A stretch of 64,000 bases of DNA from Anaerolineae bacterium (GTDB lineage Bacteria > Chloroflexota > Anaerolineae > Aggregatilineales > J027), in NCBI GenBank assembly GCA_021463865.1, contig JAJTXY010000002.1, positions 190,219 to 254,218 on the forward strand, written 5' to 3'. The notes under the pieces are model-generated. The model did not search any database. It saw nothing but the letters and a program-made list of their open reading frames with translations, and was not told where the DNA came from. Below, piece by piece: positions 45,004 through 53,657 of the stretch (the first letter of the stretch is position 1; each line of letters opens with the position of its first letter). The position numbers were made by a program, and so were the translations under genes.

Positions 45004-45872
45004 AAGTTATCATGAAACAGGGCATGTCGGCCCTAACGATGATTCTGGCGATGATCGCCGGGGGAGTTATCACCCGTCTCGCCATTCCCAGCGACAATGT
45101 TACAGATAATGATTCTACCCCGTATGCCAATGTCCAGCAGCAGGAAACCACCCCGTCGCCTACCGCTTCGGAGACCATTCCGCCGTATACGCCCCTACCA
45201 TCACTCACACCCTCACAGACACTCAAGCCACCACCCACCTTTGAGCCACCAACACTGACCCCGCAGCCATCATTGACGCCGACCTTGACGCTGACCCCAA
45301 CCATTCAACTGGACGTGTCTGTTCCCGGTCTCAATGGGGCAGAAACACCGACACCCTCCACCACACCCGGTTGTGTCCCGCGTGAGGATTGGACATTGAC
45401 TTATACCGTCAAACGGGATGATGCGCTGGCCTTAATCGCCGAGCAGTATAACACCTATGTGGATGAGTTGGTCAAAGCCAACTGCCTCAAAGATAAGAAC
45501 CTCATTGTTATCGGGCAGGTGTTACGAGTACCGGGGACAGCCCAACCCGTCCAAGCCTACGATTGCAAAGCATGGGAAGTCCTAACTCCGTTTAATGGCA
45601 CGGTGACAGTAGCAGGAGACGGCCAGATTACCTTTAATTGGCGTGGCCCGGATGCACCCAAATATCTGATTCGCATCTATCGGCCCGATGGCACAGTTTT
45701 TGAGCGATTGGTAGAACTACGCCAAAATGAACAGATTCAGGCCAGCGAAGACCTGCGACCCGGGGGAACCTATACATGGTATGTTTACCCACTGGACAAT
45801 AACTTTGTGCAAATCCCCTGTCACGAAGGCGGCCCTTGGCAGTTCACCAAAGAAGCAGCGGGAGGGGCTTGA
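44997..45872 (+). CDS. Membrane-anchored LysM-domain protein
   Basis: 291 residues. An N-terminal helix (about 8-28, SALTMILAMIAGGVI) acts as signal anchor, followed by a Thr/Pro-rich spacer of about 80 residues. A LysM-like domain (about 135-180, LTYTVKRDDALALIAEQYNT and LIVIGQVLRVPG) should bind peptidoglycan. A C-terminal beta-sandwich-like part follows with WNGTV-type strands and two cysteines. The start overlaps the second ATPase gene by seven bases. It probably tethers the ABC complex or senses the cell wall. Confidence 0.8.
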   Translation: MLKVIMKQGMSALTMILAMIAGGVITRLAIPSDNVTDNDSTPYANVQQQETTPSPTASETIPPYTPLPSLTPSQTLKPPPTFEPPTLTPQPSLTPTLTLTPTIQLDVSVPGLNGAETPTPSTTPGCVPREDWTLTYTVKRDDALALIAEQYNTYVDELVKANCLKDKNLIVIGQVLRVPGTAQPVQAYDCKAWEVLTPFNGTVTVAGDGQITFNWRGPDAPKYLIRIYRPDGTVFERLVELRQNEQIQASEDLRPGGTYTWYVYPLDNNFVQIPCHEGGPWQFTKEAAGGA

Positions 45873-45928
45873 CAGGGAATCAGCTTGCGCTACGCTGAAA
45901 AGAAGTGAGATGTAGTGGAGAGAAATAA

Positions 45929-47575
45929 ATGAGCACCTTGCAATCCATCCGGTGGCGACTACCCCTCAGCTACGCGGGCATCGCGTTGTTGGCGACCCTA
46001 GCTTTAGGGACGGTTTTGCTGACCACGCTCAATGGCTATTATACGCAGCGTGAACGCGAATATCTCCATCGCATTTCTGGGCCGTTCTCGCGTAATATCG
46101 AGCAGTTTGCCTCGGATGGGGTTGCTTTGGACGATATGCAATATGTCATAGACAATCACAGCTTTATTGCGCGTTCACGGGTACGCCTCCTCGATCCAAA
46201 TTCACAAGTCGTCTTAGATACCGGTACTTTCACAGGTGGCGACTTTATCACCATTAGCGTCGAAGGTGCGCCTCCCGATGCCATCCTGAGCACAGGCAGT
46301 ATGGCGGTAGCAGGAGGGGGCGGAGATTCGAGGATACCTCCAGATTTGCAAGTGACGCAAGGCTCAGTGGCCGCACCAGCGATTATCTCGTTTCTCAGTC
46401 TCAATGGCAGAGTACCCTTTGAATATGCTGTGTCCGATGGCGAAGACCGTACAGTTTATGGCCCGCTAGAATTCAAGGGACAGTCCCGCATGTTTTCCGT
46501 ACCTGTCGGCGGCAGCCCATTTGGATATGATTTAGACAACCCCGAGATTTCGAAAGATGGGCGGCACTCCAGCGAAAAAATCATCCGACCATTGTATACC
46601 GATGATGGGACATTCATCGGTTATCTTGAAGTGTCGGAAGGGCCAGCCTTTGGACGCGAGATTTTAGACAGCGTAGCAAAGGGCTTGATTAGCGCGGGAG
46701 CAGTAGCGATTATTCTGGCCGCGCTGGTTGGCTGGTTAGTGAGTCGGAATATCAGCCAACCTCTGCTTGTTTTGACTGAAGCCACCAGCCACATGGCCGA
46801 TGGTCGGCTTTCGGCCCGCGTAGATTTAAAGCGACAGGATGAGCTTGGTGTCTTGGCTCGTTCGTTTAATGACATGGCGCATCGCGTCGAGAATACCGTT
46901 GTCACCCTGCGCCGATTTGTAGCCGATGCCGCTCATGAACTGCATACCCCCCTGACCGCCCTGCGCACCAATCTCGAGTTAGCGGTTGTCGAAACCGACC
47001 CGCAGACCCGTGAAAACTTTATCCATCGTGCCGAAGCCCAAGCCAACCGCCTTGAACATCTGACCAACAGCCTGCTCGATTTGGCACGCATTGAATCCGG
47101 TTCGTATCAGCATCAGACCCAATCGGTGGATTTGACAGGATTGGTCAAACAAATTAATGAGGTTTATGCGTCACGGGCTGAACAGGCCGGGTTATCACTG
47201 AACCTTGAGACTCCCGCTCAGGAAGTTGTCATTGAAGCCAATGAGCCACAAATCACGCGGGTGATTGATAATCTGCTCGATAACGCGCTCAAATTTACCC
47301 CCGAAGAGGGCACCATTACATTGGGGCTGATTCCACAAGAAAGTGATGTTGAATTGTGGGTCAAAGATACAGGTATCGGCATTCCTCCCGAAGATTTGCC
47401 GAATCTATTTAACCGTTTTTATCGGGGGCATAACGTCGCGGCTTATCCGGGCAATGGCCTCGGCCTTGTGATTATCAAAGCTATTGTAGAGGAACATCGG
47501 GGGACAGTTGCAGTTCACAGCGACCATTCCGGCACACGTTTTTCGGTCAGGCTGCCAAAGGGAGCAGTATCATGA
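45929..47575 (+). CDS. Sensor histidine kinase
   Basis: 548 residues, GGAG before the ATG. Membrane helices at about 14-34 and 247-268 enclose a 210-residue extracytoplasmic sensor. Then come HAMP (about 270-325), a HisKA domain with the phospho-acceptor H336 in DAAHELHTPLTALRTN, and a HATPase_c domain with NLLDNALKFTPEEG (N box), VKDTGIGIPP (G1), FYRG and GNGLGLVIIKAI (G2). The residue after HEL is His, where Arg or Lys is usual. Forms a two-component pair with the following regulator by ATGA overlap. The sensor is likely responsive to the envelope. Confidence 0.93.
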   Translation: MSTLQSIRWRLPLSYAGIALLATLALGTVLLTTLNGYYTQREREYLHRISGPFSRNIEQFASDGVALDDMQYVIDNHSFIARSRVRLLDPNSQVVLDTGTFTGGDFITISVEGAPPDAILSTGSMAVAGGGGDSRIPPDLQVTQGSVAAPAIISFLSLNGRVPFEYAVSDGEDRTVYGPLEFKGQSRMFSVPVGGSPFGYDLDNPEISKDGRHSSEKIIRPLYTDDGTFIGYLEVSEGPAFGREILDSVAKGLISAGAVAIILAALVGWLVSRNISQPLLVLTEATSHMADGRLSARVDLKRQDELGVLARSFNDMAHRVENTVVTLRRFVADAAHELHTPLTALRTNLELAVVETDPQTRENFIHRAEAQANRLEHLTNSLLDLARIESGSYQHQTQSVDLTGLVKQINEVYASRAEQAGLSLNLETPAQEVVIEANEPQITRVIDNLLDNALKFTPEEGTITLGLIPQESDVELWVKDTGIGIPPEDLPNLFNRFYRGHNVAAYPGNGLGLVIIKAIVEEHRGTVAVHSDHSGTRFSVRLPKGAVS

Positions 47576-48270
47576 GACCCACGAATCATATTCTGGTGAT
47601 TGAAGACGACCCCGGCATCGCCTATAGCCTGCAAGATGGCCTCAAACGCGAGGGCTACACGGTAACATGGAAAGCCAATGGGCATGACGGAATGGATTTT
47701 GCCCGCGACATCAAGCCTCACCTGATTATTTTGGACGTTCGCCTGCCTGACGGCTCCGGCTTCGATTTTTGTCGCCAAATGCGCTATATGGGTCTGCGGC
47801 AGCCGATTATTATGCTGACCGTCAACCGCGAGGAGATGGATAAGGTGCTGGGGCTGGAAATGGGCGCGGATGATTATGTCACCAAGCCCTACAGCTTGCG
47901 CGAATTAGCCTCAAGGGTACGGGCGCAGTTACGGAGGGCCTATGGCGAACTTGCTAGCACCGACAGCAATACCCTCTATGTCGGCGACCTTTTGATTGAC
48001 CGGGCGCGAGGGCAGGTGACGCGCGGTGAAGAGGTGGTCAATTTGACCCCCACCGAGTTTCGGTTGCTGACATTTATGGCCCAACACCCCAATCAAATCC
48101 TCAATCGCAACCAGATTTTGGACGCGGTGTGGGGCTATGAAAGTGACCCCGACAGTGAACAAATCGTCAAGGTAAATATCCGGCGTCTCCGTGAAAAAAT
48201 TGAGATTGACCCCAGTCGTCCCACATTGCTGCTGACGGTGCCGGGGATTGGTTATAAGCTGGTGTGCTGA
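47572..48270 (+). CDS. OmpR/PhoB-family response regulator
   Basis: 232 residues with an N-terminal receiver domain: acidic pair in VIEDDPG, phospho-acceptor D55 in LIILDVRLPDGSG, and the lysine of VTKPYSLREL. The C-terminal winged helix-turn-helix contains LTPTEFRLLTFMAQHPNQIL and VNIRRLREKI. It overlaps the kinase gene by four bases. OmpR-type regulators bind direct repeats about 11 bases apart, matching the repeats at 36325-36353 upstream of this operon, so it probably controls its own operon. Confidence 0.94.
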   Translation: MRPTNHILVIEDDPGIAYSLQDGLKREGYTVTWKANGHDGMDFARDIKPHLIILDVRLPDGSGFDFCRQMRYMGLRQPIIMLTVNREEMDKVLGLEMGADDYVTKPYSLRELASRVRAQLRRAYGELASTDSNTLYVGDLLIDRARGQVTRGEEVVNLTPTEFRLLTFMAQHPNQILNRNQILDAVWGYESDPDSEQIVKVNIRRLREKIEIDPSRPTLLLTVPGIGYKLVC

Positions 48271-48279
48271 GGCTACACG

Positions 48280-49269
48280 TCAGGCTGTCAGCCCCATCCG
48301 CGCATACGCATAGCGACGTTTAAAGCCGAGTTGTTCGACGGCTTCAATCAGATTGGTCTGCCAAATGGGAATTTGAATCTCGATCTTATGACCCGGACTG
48401 AGTTCAAGGATTTCGCGCACCAACTTGACCAAGAGAGGATAAGCCAGTTCAGGCTGAGAGGGGTCTATCTCTAGGATGATATTATTTAGACCGCCCTTTT
48501 TTCTCAACGCCCCAAAACGACCAACCGCTACCACCTGCCCATTTTTGTCCTGCACCTGATAGCGGCGGCGAGTCGTCTTCGTAAAATAGCTGAGAATGGA
48601 CATGATGGTTCGGGCGGCGGCGGGTACGCGATAGACCGATTCCACAATCGGTTCGTATTCCCGCACAATCGCCGGGGTGATGCGTTGCGCTAGGTGATAA
48701 CGCGGCTGCCATTCCGACGGCTTAAGAGGAGTCATCGTATAAGTGGAAGACCATGCGGCCTCGGCGGGCGCGGTAGGGGCTTCATAATCGTAGGTGATGC
48801 TGGTCGTATAGTTCACAAATCCCAGTTTTTCATAAAGTTGTTGGGCGGGTAAATTGCCATCAATTACATCTAATATAATCTTCTTCGCGCCGCGCTCCCG
48901 GCCCAATTGCAAACAGGCTTCAACCAATTTTCGGGCGAGACCCTTACGCCGATGATCCGGCAGCACCGCAACATTCGATACCATCCATGTATCACTTTTG
49001 CCACGTCGTCCGATATTGGCTGTCCCAATGCGTTTGCCATCTTCCTCCCAGACATAACCGTGCATCATATCTTTCATTGCGGGTGAAATAAGGAATAGCA
49101 CCCGAAAAAGGGGCCAGAGTTTTTTTACCGTTCGCAGCATATCGAGTGCAGATTCTTGTTCTTCATCCTCCATATCCCATTCGGGGTGGTCAGGATATTT
49201 GGCAGCAACGCTCCAGACTTCCAACATGCTGTCAATGTCTTTGGGCATGGTAAAGGGGCGGAGAGACAT
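48280..49269 (-). CDS. GNAT-family N-acetyltransferase, two-domain
   Basis: 329 residues with GAGGAG eight bases before the ATG. The first GNAT domain has the acetyl-CoA loop VAVLPDHRRKGLARKLVEAC and the following DVIDGNLPAQQLYEKLGF. The second half (about 170-329) repeats the GNAT architecture without a clear acetyl-CoA loop and ends in LIEAVEQLGFKRRYAYARMG. Acetyl acceptor unknown. Convergent with the response-regulator gene nine bases away. Confidence 0.82.
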   Translation of the reverse strand: MSLRPFTMPKDIDSMLEVWSVAAKYPDHPEWDMEDEEQESALDMLRTVKKLWPLFRVLFLISPAMKDMMHGYVWEEDGKRIGTANIGRRGKSDTWMVSNVAVLPDHRRKGLARKLVEACLQLGRERGAKKIILDVIDGNLPAQQLYEKLGFVNYTTSITYDYEAPTAPAEAAWSSTYTMTPLKPSEWQPRYHLAQRITPAIVREYEPIVESVYRVPAAARTIMSILSYFTKTTRRRYQVQDKNGQVVAVGRFGALRKKGGLNNIILEIDPSQPELAYPLLVKLVREILELSPGHKIEIQIPIWQTNLIEAVEQLGFKRRYAYARMGLTA

Positions 49270-49345
49270 TTTAAACGCTCCTCACTAGGAACAGAAAGTT
49301 GACTATATCGCTTATACGTAGGGAGCGCTTTATTGTTTCAGGTGC

Positions 49346-49377
49346 AAAAAGAGGGTAGCCCCAGTTGACTACCCTCT
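49346..49377 (-). terminator. Terminator of the branched-chain oxoacid dehydrogenase operon
   Basis: Read on the minus strand: a nine-base-pair stem (49377-49369 with 49358-49350), ten-base loop, then TTTTT (49350-49346). It lies 30 bases after the E2 stop codon and is correctly oriented for the minus-strand genes. Confidence 0.75.
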
Positions 49378-49406
49378 GATTTATTACCCCGTTTTTGGCC
49401 TATATT

Positions 49407-50765
49407 TTAGGTCCAGTTTTCCAGCCGCTCTTTAAGCATCATCATCCAACCATCCCCCGTCGCGCCATCCGCAATACGATGATCGAAAGTCAGGCTGGCA
49501 TAACAACAGGGGCGAATGGCAATCGCGTCATTAATCACTTTGACCCGTTTTTCGATGATGCCGACACCAAAAATCGCGGCTTGGGGCTGATTGATAATCG
49601 GCGTAGCGAACAGGCTGCCACTGACACCGTGATTGGTAATGGTGATCGTGCCACCTTGAATATCATCGGGTTTTAACTGCTTGTTACGGGCGCGATTCGC
49701 TAAATCGTTGGCTTGGCGGGCAAGACCCATCAAATTATATTCCCCCGCGTTTTTGATAACAGGGACGATCAACCCGTCGTCAATTGCCACCGCCATGCCG
49801 ATGTTGACGATATGGTGCAAATAAATACCCTCATCTGTCCATTGGCTGTTGATGATGGGCATGGCGCGGCAGGCATCCACCATCGCGGCAAGGAAATAGG
49901 CGGTCAGGGTCAAATTCACCCCACTCTTGGCAAATTCGGCTTTATGGGCTTCGCGGTGGGCCATGACCGCACTCATATCTATTTCAAAAACGGTGGTGAC
50001 ATGCGGACTGGTGTGCAATTTGGAGCGCACCATATGGTCGGCAATGGCGCGGCGCATGTTGCTGAGGGTCACGAGTTCACCGGGGACACCCTGCGGAATG
50101 GGTTCGGCGGGGATGGCACGCGGTGGGGCGGATGACACAGGGGCAGCAGGTGGCAACGCGACAGGTGCAGGTTTGGCTTGTGGCTTAAATTCACCTGTTG
50201 GTTTGAACAAGTCACCGGAGCCGGGTTGTTCCCACGGGGGCAGTGCAGTGGCAGTAGATGTCTGGCCCTGTTGCAAATAGGCTTCCACATCTTTTTTGGT
50301 GACACGCCCGCCCGTACCTGTGCCTTTGATTTGGGTCAAATCGAGTTGATGTTCGGCAGCCATGCGTGCCACGACGGGGCTAATCCGCATATTCTCATGC
50401 GATTCGGCTTTTCCGCCGTTGGTATGAGCAGTGGTAGTTGCGACTGCGGTGGTCTCCATCACGGGTTGAGGGGTGTGGGTAGTGTGAGAAGCGCCACCGC
50501 TGGACTGTCCACCTGACGGCACTTCACCGGGTTTGCCAATCACCGCTAACAACACACCCGCTTTGACCGTTTGGCCCTCCTGTACATATACCTCAAGTAA
50601 AGTGCCCTCGGCGGGTGCAGGCACTTCCGTATCTACTTTATCCGTGCTGACTTCCAACAGCGGTTCATATTCGCGTACCATATCGCCGACCTGATGCAGC
50701 CAGCGGTTGACTGTTCCTTCGACCACCGACTCACCAAGTTGGGGCATAATGACATTGGTTGGCAT
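49407..50765 (-). CDS. bkdB: 2-oxoacid dehydrogenase E2 (dihydrolipoamide acyltransferase)
   Basis: 452 residues, core acyltransferase of a 2-oxoacid dehydrogenase complex. N-terminal lipoyl domain with STDKVDTEVPAP (lipoylated K43), a Pro/Thr-rich linker, the peripheral-subunit binding domain (ISPVVARMAAEH and GTGTGGRVTKKDV, about 128-162), a second linker, and the catalytic domain (about 225-452) with the active-site DHRIADGA near the C-terminus. AGGGAGAG precedes the ATG. Last gene of the E1alpha-E1beta-E2 operon. The E1 sequences point to branched-chain substrates. Confidence 0.92.
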   Translation of the reverse strand: MPTNVIMPQLGESVVEGTVNRWLHQVGDMVREYEPLLEVSTDKVDTEVPAPAEGTLLEVYVQEGQTVKAGVLLAVIGKPGEVPSGGQSSGGASHTTHTPQPVMETTAVATTTAHTNGGKAESHENMRISPVVARMAAEHQLDLTQIKGTGTGGRVTKKDVEAYLQQGQTSTATALPPWEQPGSGDLFKPTGEFKPQAKPAPVALPPAAPVSSAPPRAIPAEPIPQGVPGELVTLSNMRRAIADHMVRSKLHTSPHVTTVFEIDMSAVMAHREAHKAEFAKSGVNLTLTAYFLAAMVDACRAMPIINSQWTDEGIYLHHIVNIGMAVAIDDGLIVPVIKNAGEYNLMGLARQANDLANRARNKQLKPDDIQGGTITITNHGVSGSLFATPIINQPQAAIFGVGIIEKRVKVINDAIAIRPCCYASLTFDHRIADGATGDGWMMMLKERLENWT

Positions 50766-50780
50766 CGCTAAAATCTCTCC

Positions 50781-51767
50781 CTAATAAGCAGCTAGATCGC
50801 GGATGGCATCGGCAATTTTCTGGGGCGACGGCATAAATTCTTCTTGGACGGGGTGGCTAAAGGGTACACCCGGCACATCCGGCCCAGCGAGGCGGCGAAT
50901 TGGGCCATCCATATATTCAAAGCCATCGTCAGCCAAAACCGCCGCGATTTCGGCACCATAGCCCATTGTGAAATTATCTTCGTATACAATCAGGGCCTTG
51001 CCTGTTTTCTTAAACGAATTCAAGATACCTTCGCGGTCAACCGGCAGTAGGGTACGCACATCTACTACCTCGGCGCTGATGCCGTCTTGGTCTTTGACCA
51101 TCTCGGCGGCCTGCAAACAATAATGCGCCATCATGCCATAAGCATACACGGTAACATCTGACCCGGGGTGCGTGACATTGACCGGGCCAATTGGAACCAT
51201 GTATTCGCCATCCGGCACATCGCCTTTAATCGCACGATAGCCCTTCTTCGGTTCAAAATAGAGCACTGGATTAGGGTCACGCACGGCACTCTTGAGTAAA
51301 CCCTTGGCATCATGGGGGGTGCTGGGAATGACCACTTTGAGGCCGGGGCAGTGGGTAAAATAGGCTTCGAGGCTCTGGCTGTGATAGAGTGCCCCACCAA
51401 TCCCGCCACCATAGGGAGCACGGATGGTCATCGGGACATTCCATGTGCCATTGCTGCGATAATACATCTTGGCGGCTTCGTTCATAATCTGGTTCATAGC
51501 GGGGTGGATAAAGTCGGCAAATTGGATTTCACAGATGGGTCGTAAATCCGCCATCGCCGCGCCAATACCGATGGCGACAATGCTCAACTCCGCCAGCGGG
51601 CTGTCAATAATCCGCGTCGGGCCATATTTGTCGAATAGGCCCATGGTGGCACGGAACACCCCGCCACGCTGACCCACATCCTCACCCGTAATAAAGACCC
51701 GTTCATCGCGGGCCATTTCTTCATCCATCGCCTCACGGATGGCATCAATCAAGGTCATGTTACGCAT
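50781..51767 (-). CDS. bkdAB: Branched-chain 2-oxoacid dehydrogenase E1 beta
   Basis: 328 residues, transketolase-like beta subunit of E1. Starts with LIDAIREAMDEEMARDERV and GEDVGQRGGVFRAT. Core motifs APYGGGIGGALYHSQSLEAY and PGLKVVIPSTPHDAKGLL resemble branched-chain (2-oxoisovalerate) enzymes more than pyruvate ones. The ATG overlaps the E1 alpha stop (TAATG). It forms an alpha2beta2 heterotetramer with the preceding gene product and binds thiamine diphosphate at the interface. Confidence 0.92.
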   Translation of the reverse strand: MRNMTLIDAIREAMDEEMARDERVFITGEDVGQRGGVFRATMGLFDKYGPTRIIDSPLAELSIVAIGIGAAMADLRPICEIQFADFIHPAMNQIMNEAAKMYYRSNGTWNVPMTIRAPYGGGIGGALYHSQSLEAYFTHCPGLKVVIPSTPHDAKGLLKSAVRDPNPVLYFEPKKGYRAIKGDVPDGEYMVPIGPVNVTHPGSDVTVYAYGMMAHYCLQAAEMVKDQDGISAEVVDVRTLLPVDREGILNSFKKTGKALIVYEDNFTMGYGAEIAAVLADDGFEYMDGPIRRLAGPDVPGVPFSHPVQEEFMPSPQKIADAIRDLAAY

Positions 51768-52849
51768 TAAACAAAGTCTCCGGGGGCATATACACTGCGC
51801 GGGTCAAGATTGGGTTCAACCTCGGGATACGGCGCCTCCTCAGCGGCATGTTGGGAAGAATCCACTACTGATTTAGCTTTCGCCTCAAGGTCATTAATCG
51901 CGTTCTGGGTCAACACACCCCGATCCAACAGCACTTTTTGGAAACGCGAGATGGGGTCTTTCTTTTTCCACTGATCCACTTCATCACGAGTGCGATAGCT
52001 ACGGTCATCGTCGTCGGAGGAATGAGGTACAGGGCGATAGGTTTTGGCTTCAATCAGAGTCGGGCCATCGCCAGCATAGGCTTTATCACGGGCATAGGCC
52101 ATGACATCGTAACAGGCTAGGACATCATTCCCGTCTACCACCAATCCCTCGACTCCATAGGCGGCGGCACGATCCGCCACATCATTGACCGCCATTTGAC
52201 GCTCGACGGGGACAGAAATGGCGTAGATGTTGTTTTGCACAAGGCAGATAAAGGGCAGTTTATGGACACCAGCCCAATTCATGCCTTCATGCCATTCACC
52301 TTGACTGGTTGAGCCTTCACCGAGGCAGGTCAGCGCGAGGCGGGGTTGGGTATCGTCGTTAGGGTCTTGGAGGCCGTGTGAAATCTTGTATTGAATGGCA
52401 AATGCTAATCCAGCCGCTTGTGGCACTTGGGTGGCGACGGGGGATGAGTGCGACAGGATATTGAGCCACTTAGCGCTGAAATGGCTGGGCATCTGACGCG
52501 CACCGGAACTCGGTTCACCTGCCTTGCCAAGCAAACTGAGCATAAATCCTTCGGGGGTAAACCCGACGGTCAGTACCAGCGCAAGGTCACGATAGTAGGG
52601 ATGGACGTAATCCACACCCCGATTAATGGCAAATCCCGCCCCAACCTGACAGGCTTCATGGCCCATGCCGGAAATATGAAAGGCAATGCGGCCTTGACGG
52701 TGCAGAATCCATGCACGTTCGTCCAAGCGGCGACTGAGCAGCATCATCCAATACATATCGCGGAGGGTGTCGGCGGAGAGGGAATCTGAGGGGCGTGAAC
52801 CACTGGCAGTCACAAAAGCCGTAATTTCTGCCGGCGCGTGATTGGTCAT
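51767..52849 (-). CDS. bkdAA: Branched-chain 2-oxoacid dehydrogenase E1 alpha
   Basis: 360 residues. Thiamine-diphosphate motif GEGSTSQGEWHEGMNWAGVH followed by NN closely matches branched-chain rather than pyruvate dehydrogenases, as does YRPVPHSSDDDDRSYRT near residue 270. The complex decarboxylates the 2-oxoacids of valine, leucine and isoleucine to acyl-CoA. GGGAGAG lies before the ATG. First gene of the operon, with a good promoter 120 bases upstream. No E3 (lipoamide dehydrogenase) gene is in this cluster. Confidence 0.92.
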   Translation of the reverse strand: MTNHAPAEITAFVTASGSRPSDSLSADTLRDMYWMMLLSRRLDERAWILHRQGRIAFHISGMGHEACQVGAGFAINRGVDYVHPYYRDLALVLTVGFTPEGFMLSLLGKAGEPSSGARQMPSHFSAKWLNILSHSSPVATQVPQAAGLAFAIQYKISHGLQDPNDDTQPRLALTCLGEGSTSQGEWHEGMNWAGVHKLPFICLVQNNIYAISVPVERQMAVNDVADRAAAYGVEGLVVDGNDVLACYDVMAYARDKAYAGDGPTLIEAKTYRPVPHSSDDDDRSYRTRDEVDQWKKKDPISRFQKVLLDRGVLTQNAINDLEAKAKSVVDSSQHAAEEAPYPEVEPNLDPRSVYAPGDFV

Positions 52850-52966
52850 TCAATCTCTCCCTAAGCTAATTCAGCGGGTCAAAAAAATCTACCTGCTTCT
52901 CATGGGTACGGTTGCAAATTATCCAGAATCAAGAGTTTTGATTTTTAAATCATTTACAACAGAACC

Positions 52967-52994
52967 ATTATAGCAACTATTCTCATTCCGACAA
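52967..52994 (-). promoter_or_regulatory. Promoter of the bkd operon
   Basis: Minus strand: TTGTCG (52994-52989), 16-base spacer, TATAAT (52972-52967). Transcription would begin near 52960, giving a leader of about 110 bases. The 279-base gap 52850-53128 otherwise holds nothing I recognise. Confidence 0.6.
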
Positions 52995-53128
52995 TTCACG
53001 AAATTCTTTTAATATTTTTCCTTGTTTCACAAAACGAATAAAACTTTGTAATCTGTGACACAGAGGATTATAAAACGAAAACGCGCCCAACCGAGCGCGT
53101 CTTCATTTTCCCTAGTCGCTAAACCATA

Positions 53129-53440
53129 TCAAATTCTGGAAAGTTTGCGGATCATCTGGAGGATTCGCCCCCGCGAACCAGATGCCGTATTTTTGTCTAC
53201 CGTTGCAGCGATGGCTTCTTGTCGTAGTCGTTCCACTTCGAGAAGCACCCATCCACGCTCACGTTCTGTCCCGTCAATAACAAACATCCGCCCAACCAGA
53301 TGATAGCAGTCGGTTGGGTTTTGCCCATGCACGGAAAAATAAGCCGAGCGATAGGCATCCACAATGTTGCGGCTGGTCAGGGTATCGGCTTTGCTAGGAT
53401 AGAGCAGAGCATGGTTATCCGCTGTAGAATAATCGCTCAT
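53129..53440 (-). CDS. Small hypothetical protein
   Basis: 103 residues from the ATG at 53440, which has AGAGG about ten bases upstream. A longer reading from a TTG at 53596 has a cysteine-rich, unlike-coding extension and is rejected. I do not recognise the family. The sequence is charged and soluble, with VDAYRSAYFSVHGQNP and ERGWVLLEVERLRQEAI, and ends in RILQMIRKLSRI, a probable amphipathic helix. A -10-like TATACT (53508-53503, minus) lies upstream. Divergent from the large kinase gene. Confidence 0.55.
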   Translation of the reverse strand: MSDYSTADNHALLYPSKADTLTSRNIVDAYRSAYFSVHGQNPTDCYHLVGRMFVIDGTERERGWVLLEVERLRQEAIAATVDKNTASGSRGRILQMIRKLSRI

Positions 53441-53611
53441 GGGGTCACTTTTCCTCTCATCACATGGAAAGGTGTTAATTTGCCTTCTTTCCCCTTTTCC
53501 CCAGTATAGCGGGAAACAAGTCATAACCTTCTGAATTCCGTCTGAATTTATTGTGAAGAAATTCAAACTATGTTTCATGCGCATACGTTCACCCAAAATG
53601 ATCTAAACCTG

Positions 53612-53617
53612 TATACT
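53612..53617 (+). promoter_or_regulatory. -10 element for the kinase-nSTAND-WD40 gene
   Basis: TATACT, 40 bases before the start codon, with TTCACC (53588-53593) 18 bases upstream as a weak -35. Confidence 0.35.
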
Positions 53618-53657
53618 TAAAAAACATCCACTTATTTGGCTTTTTTGTGAGGTACGA

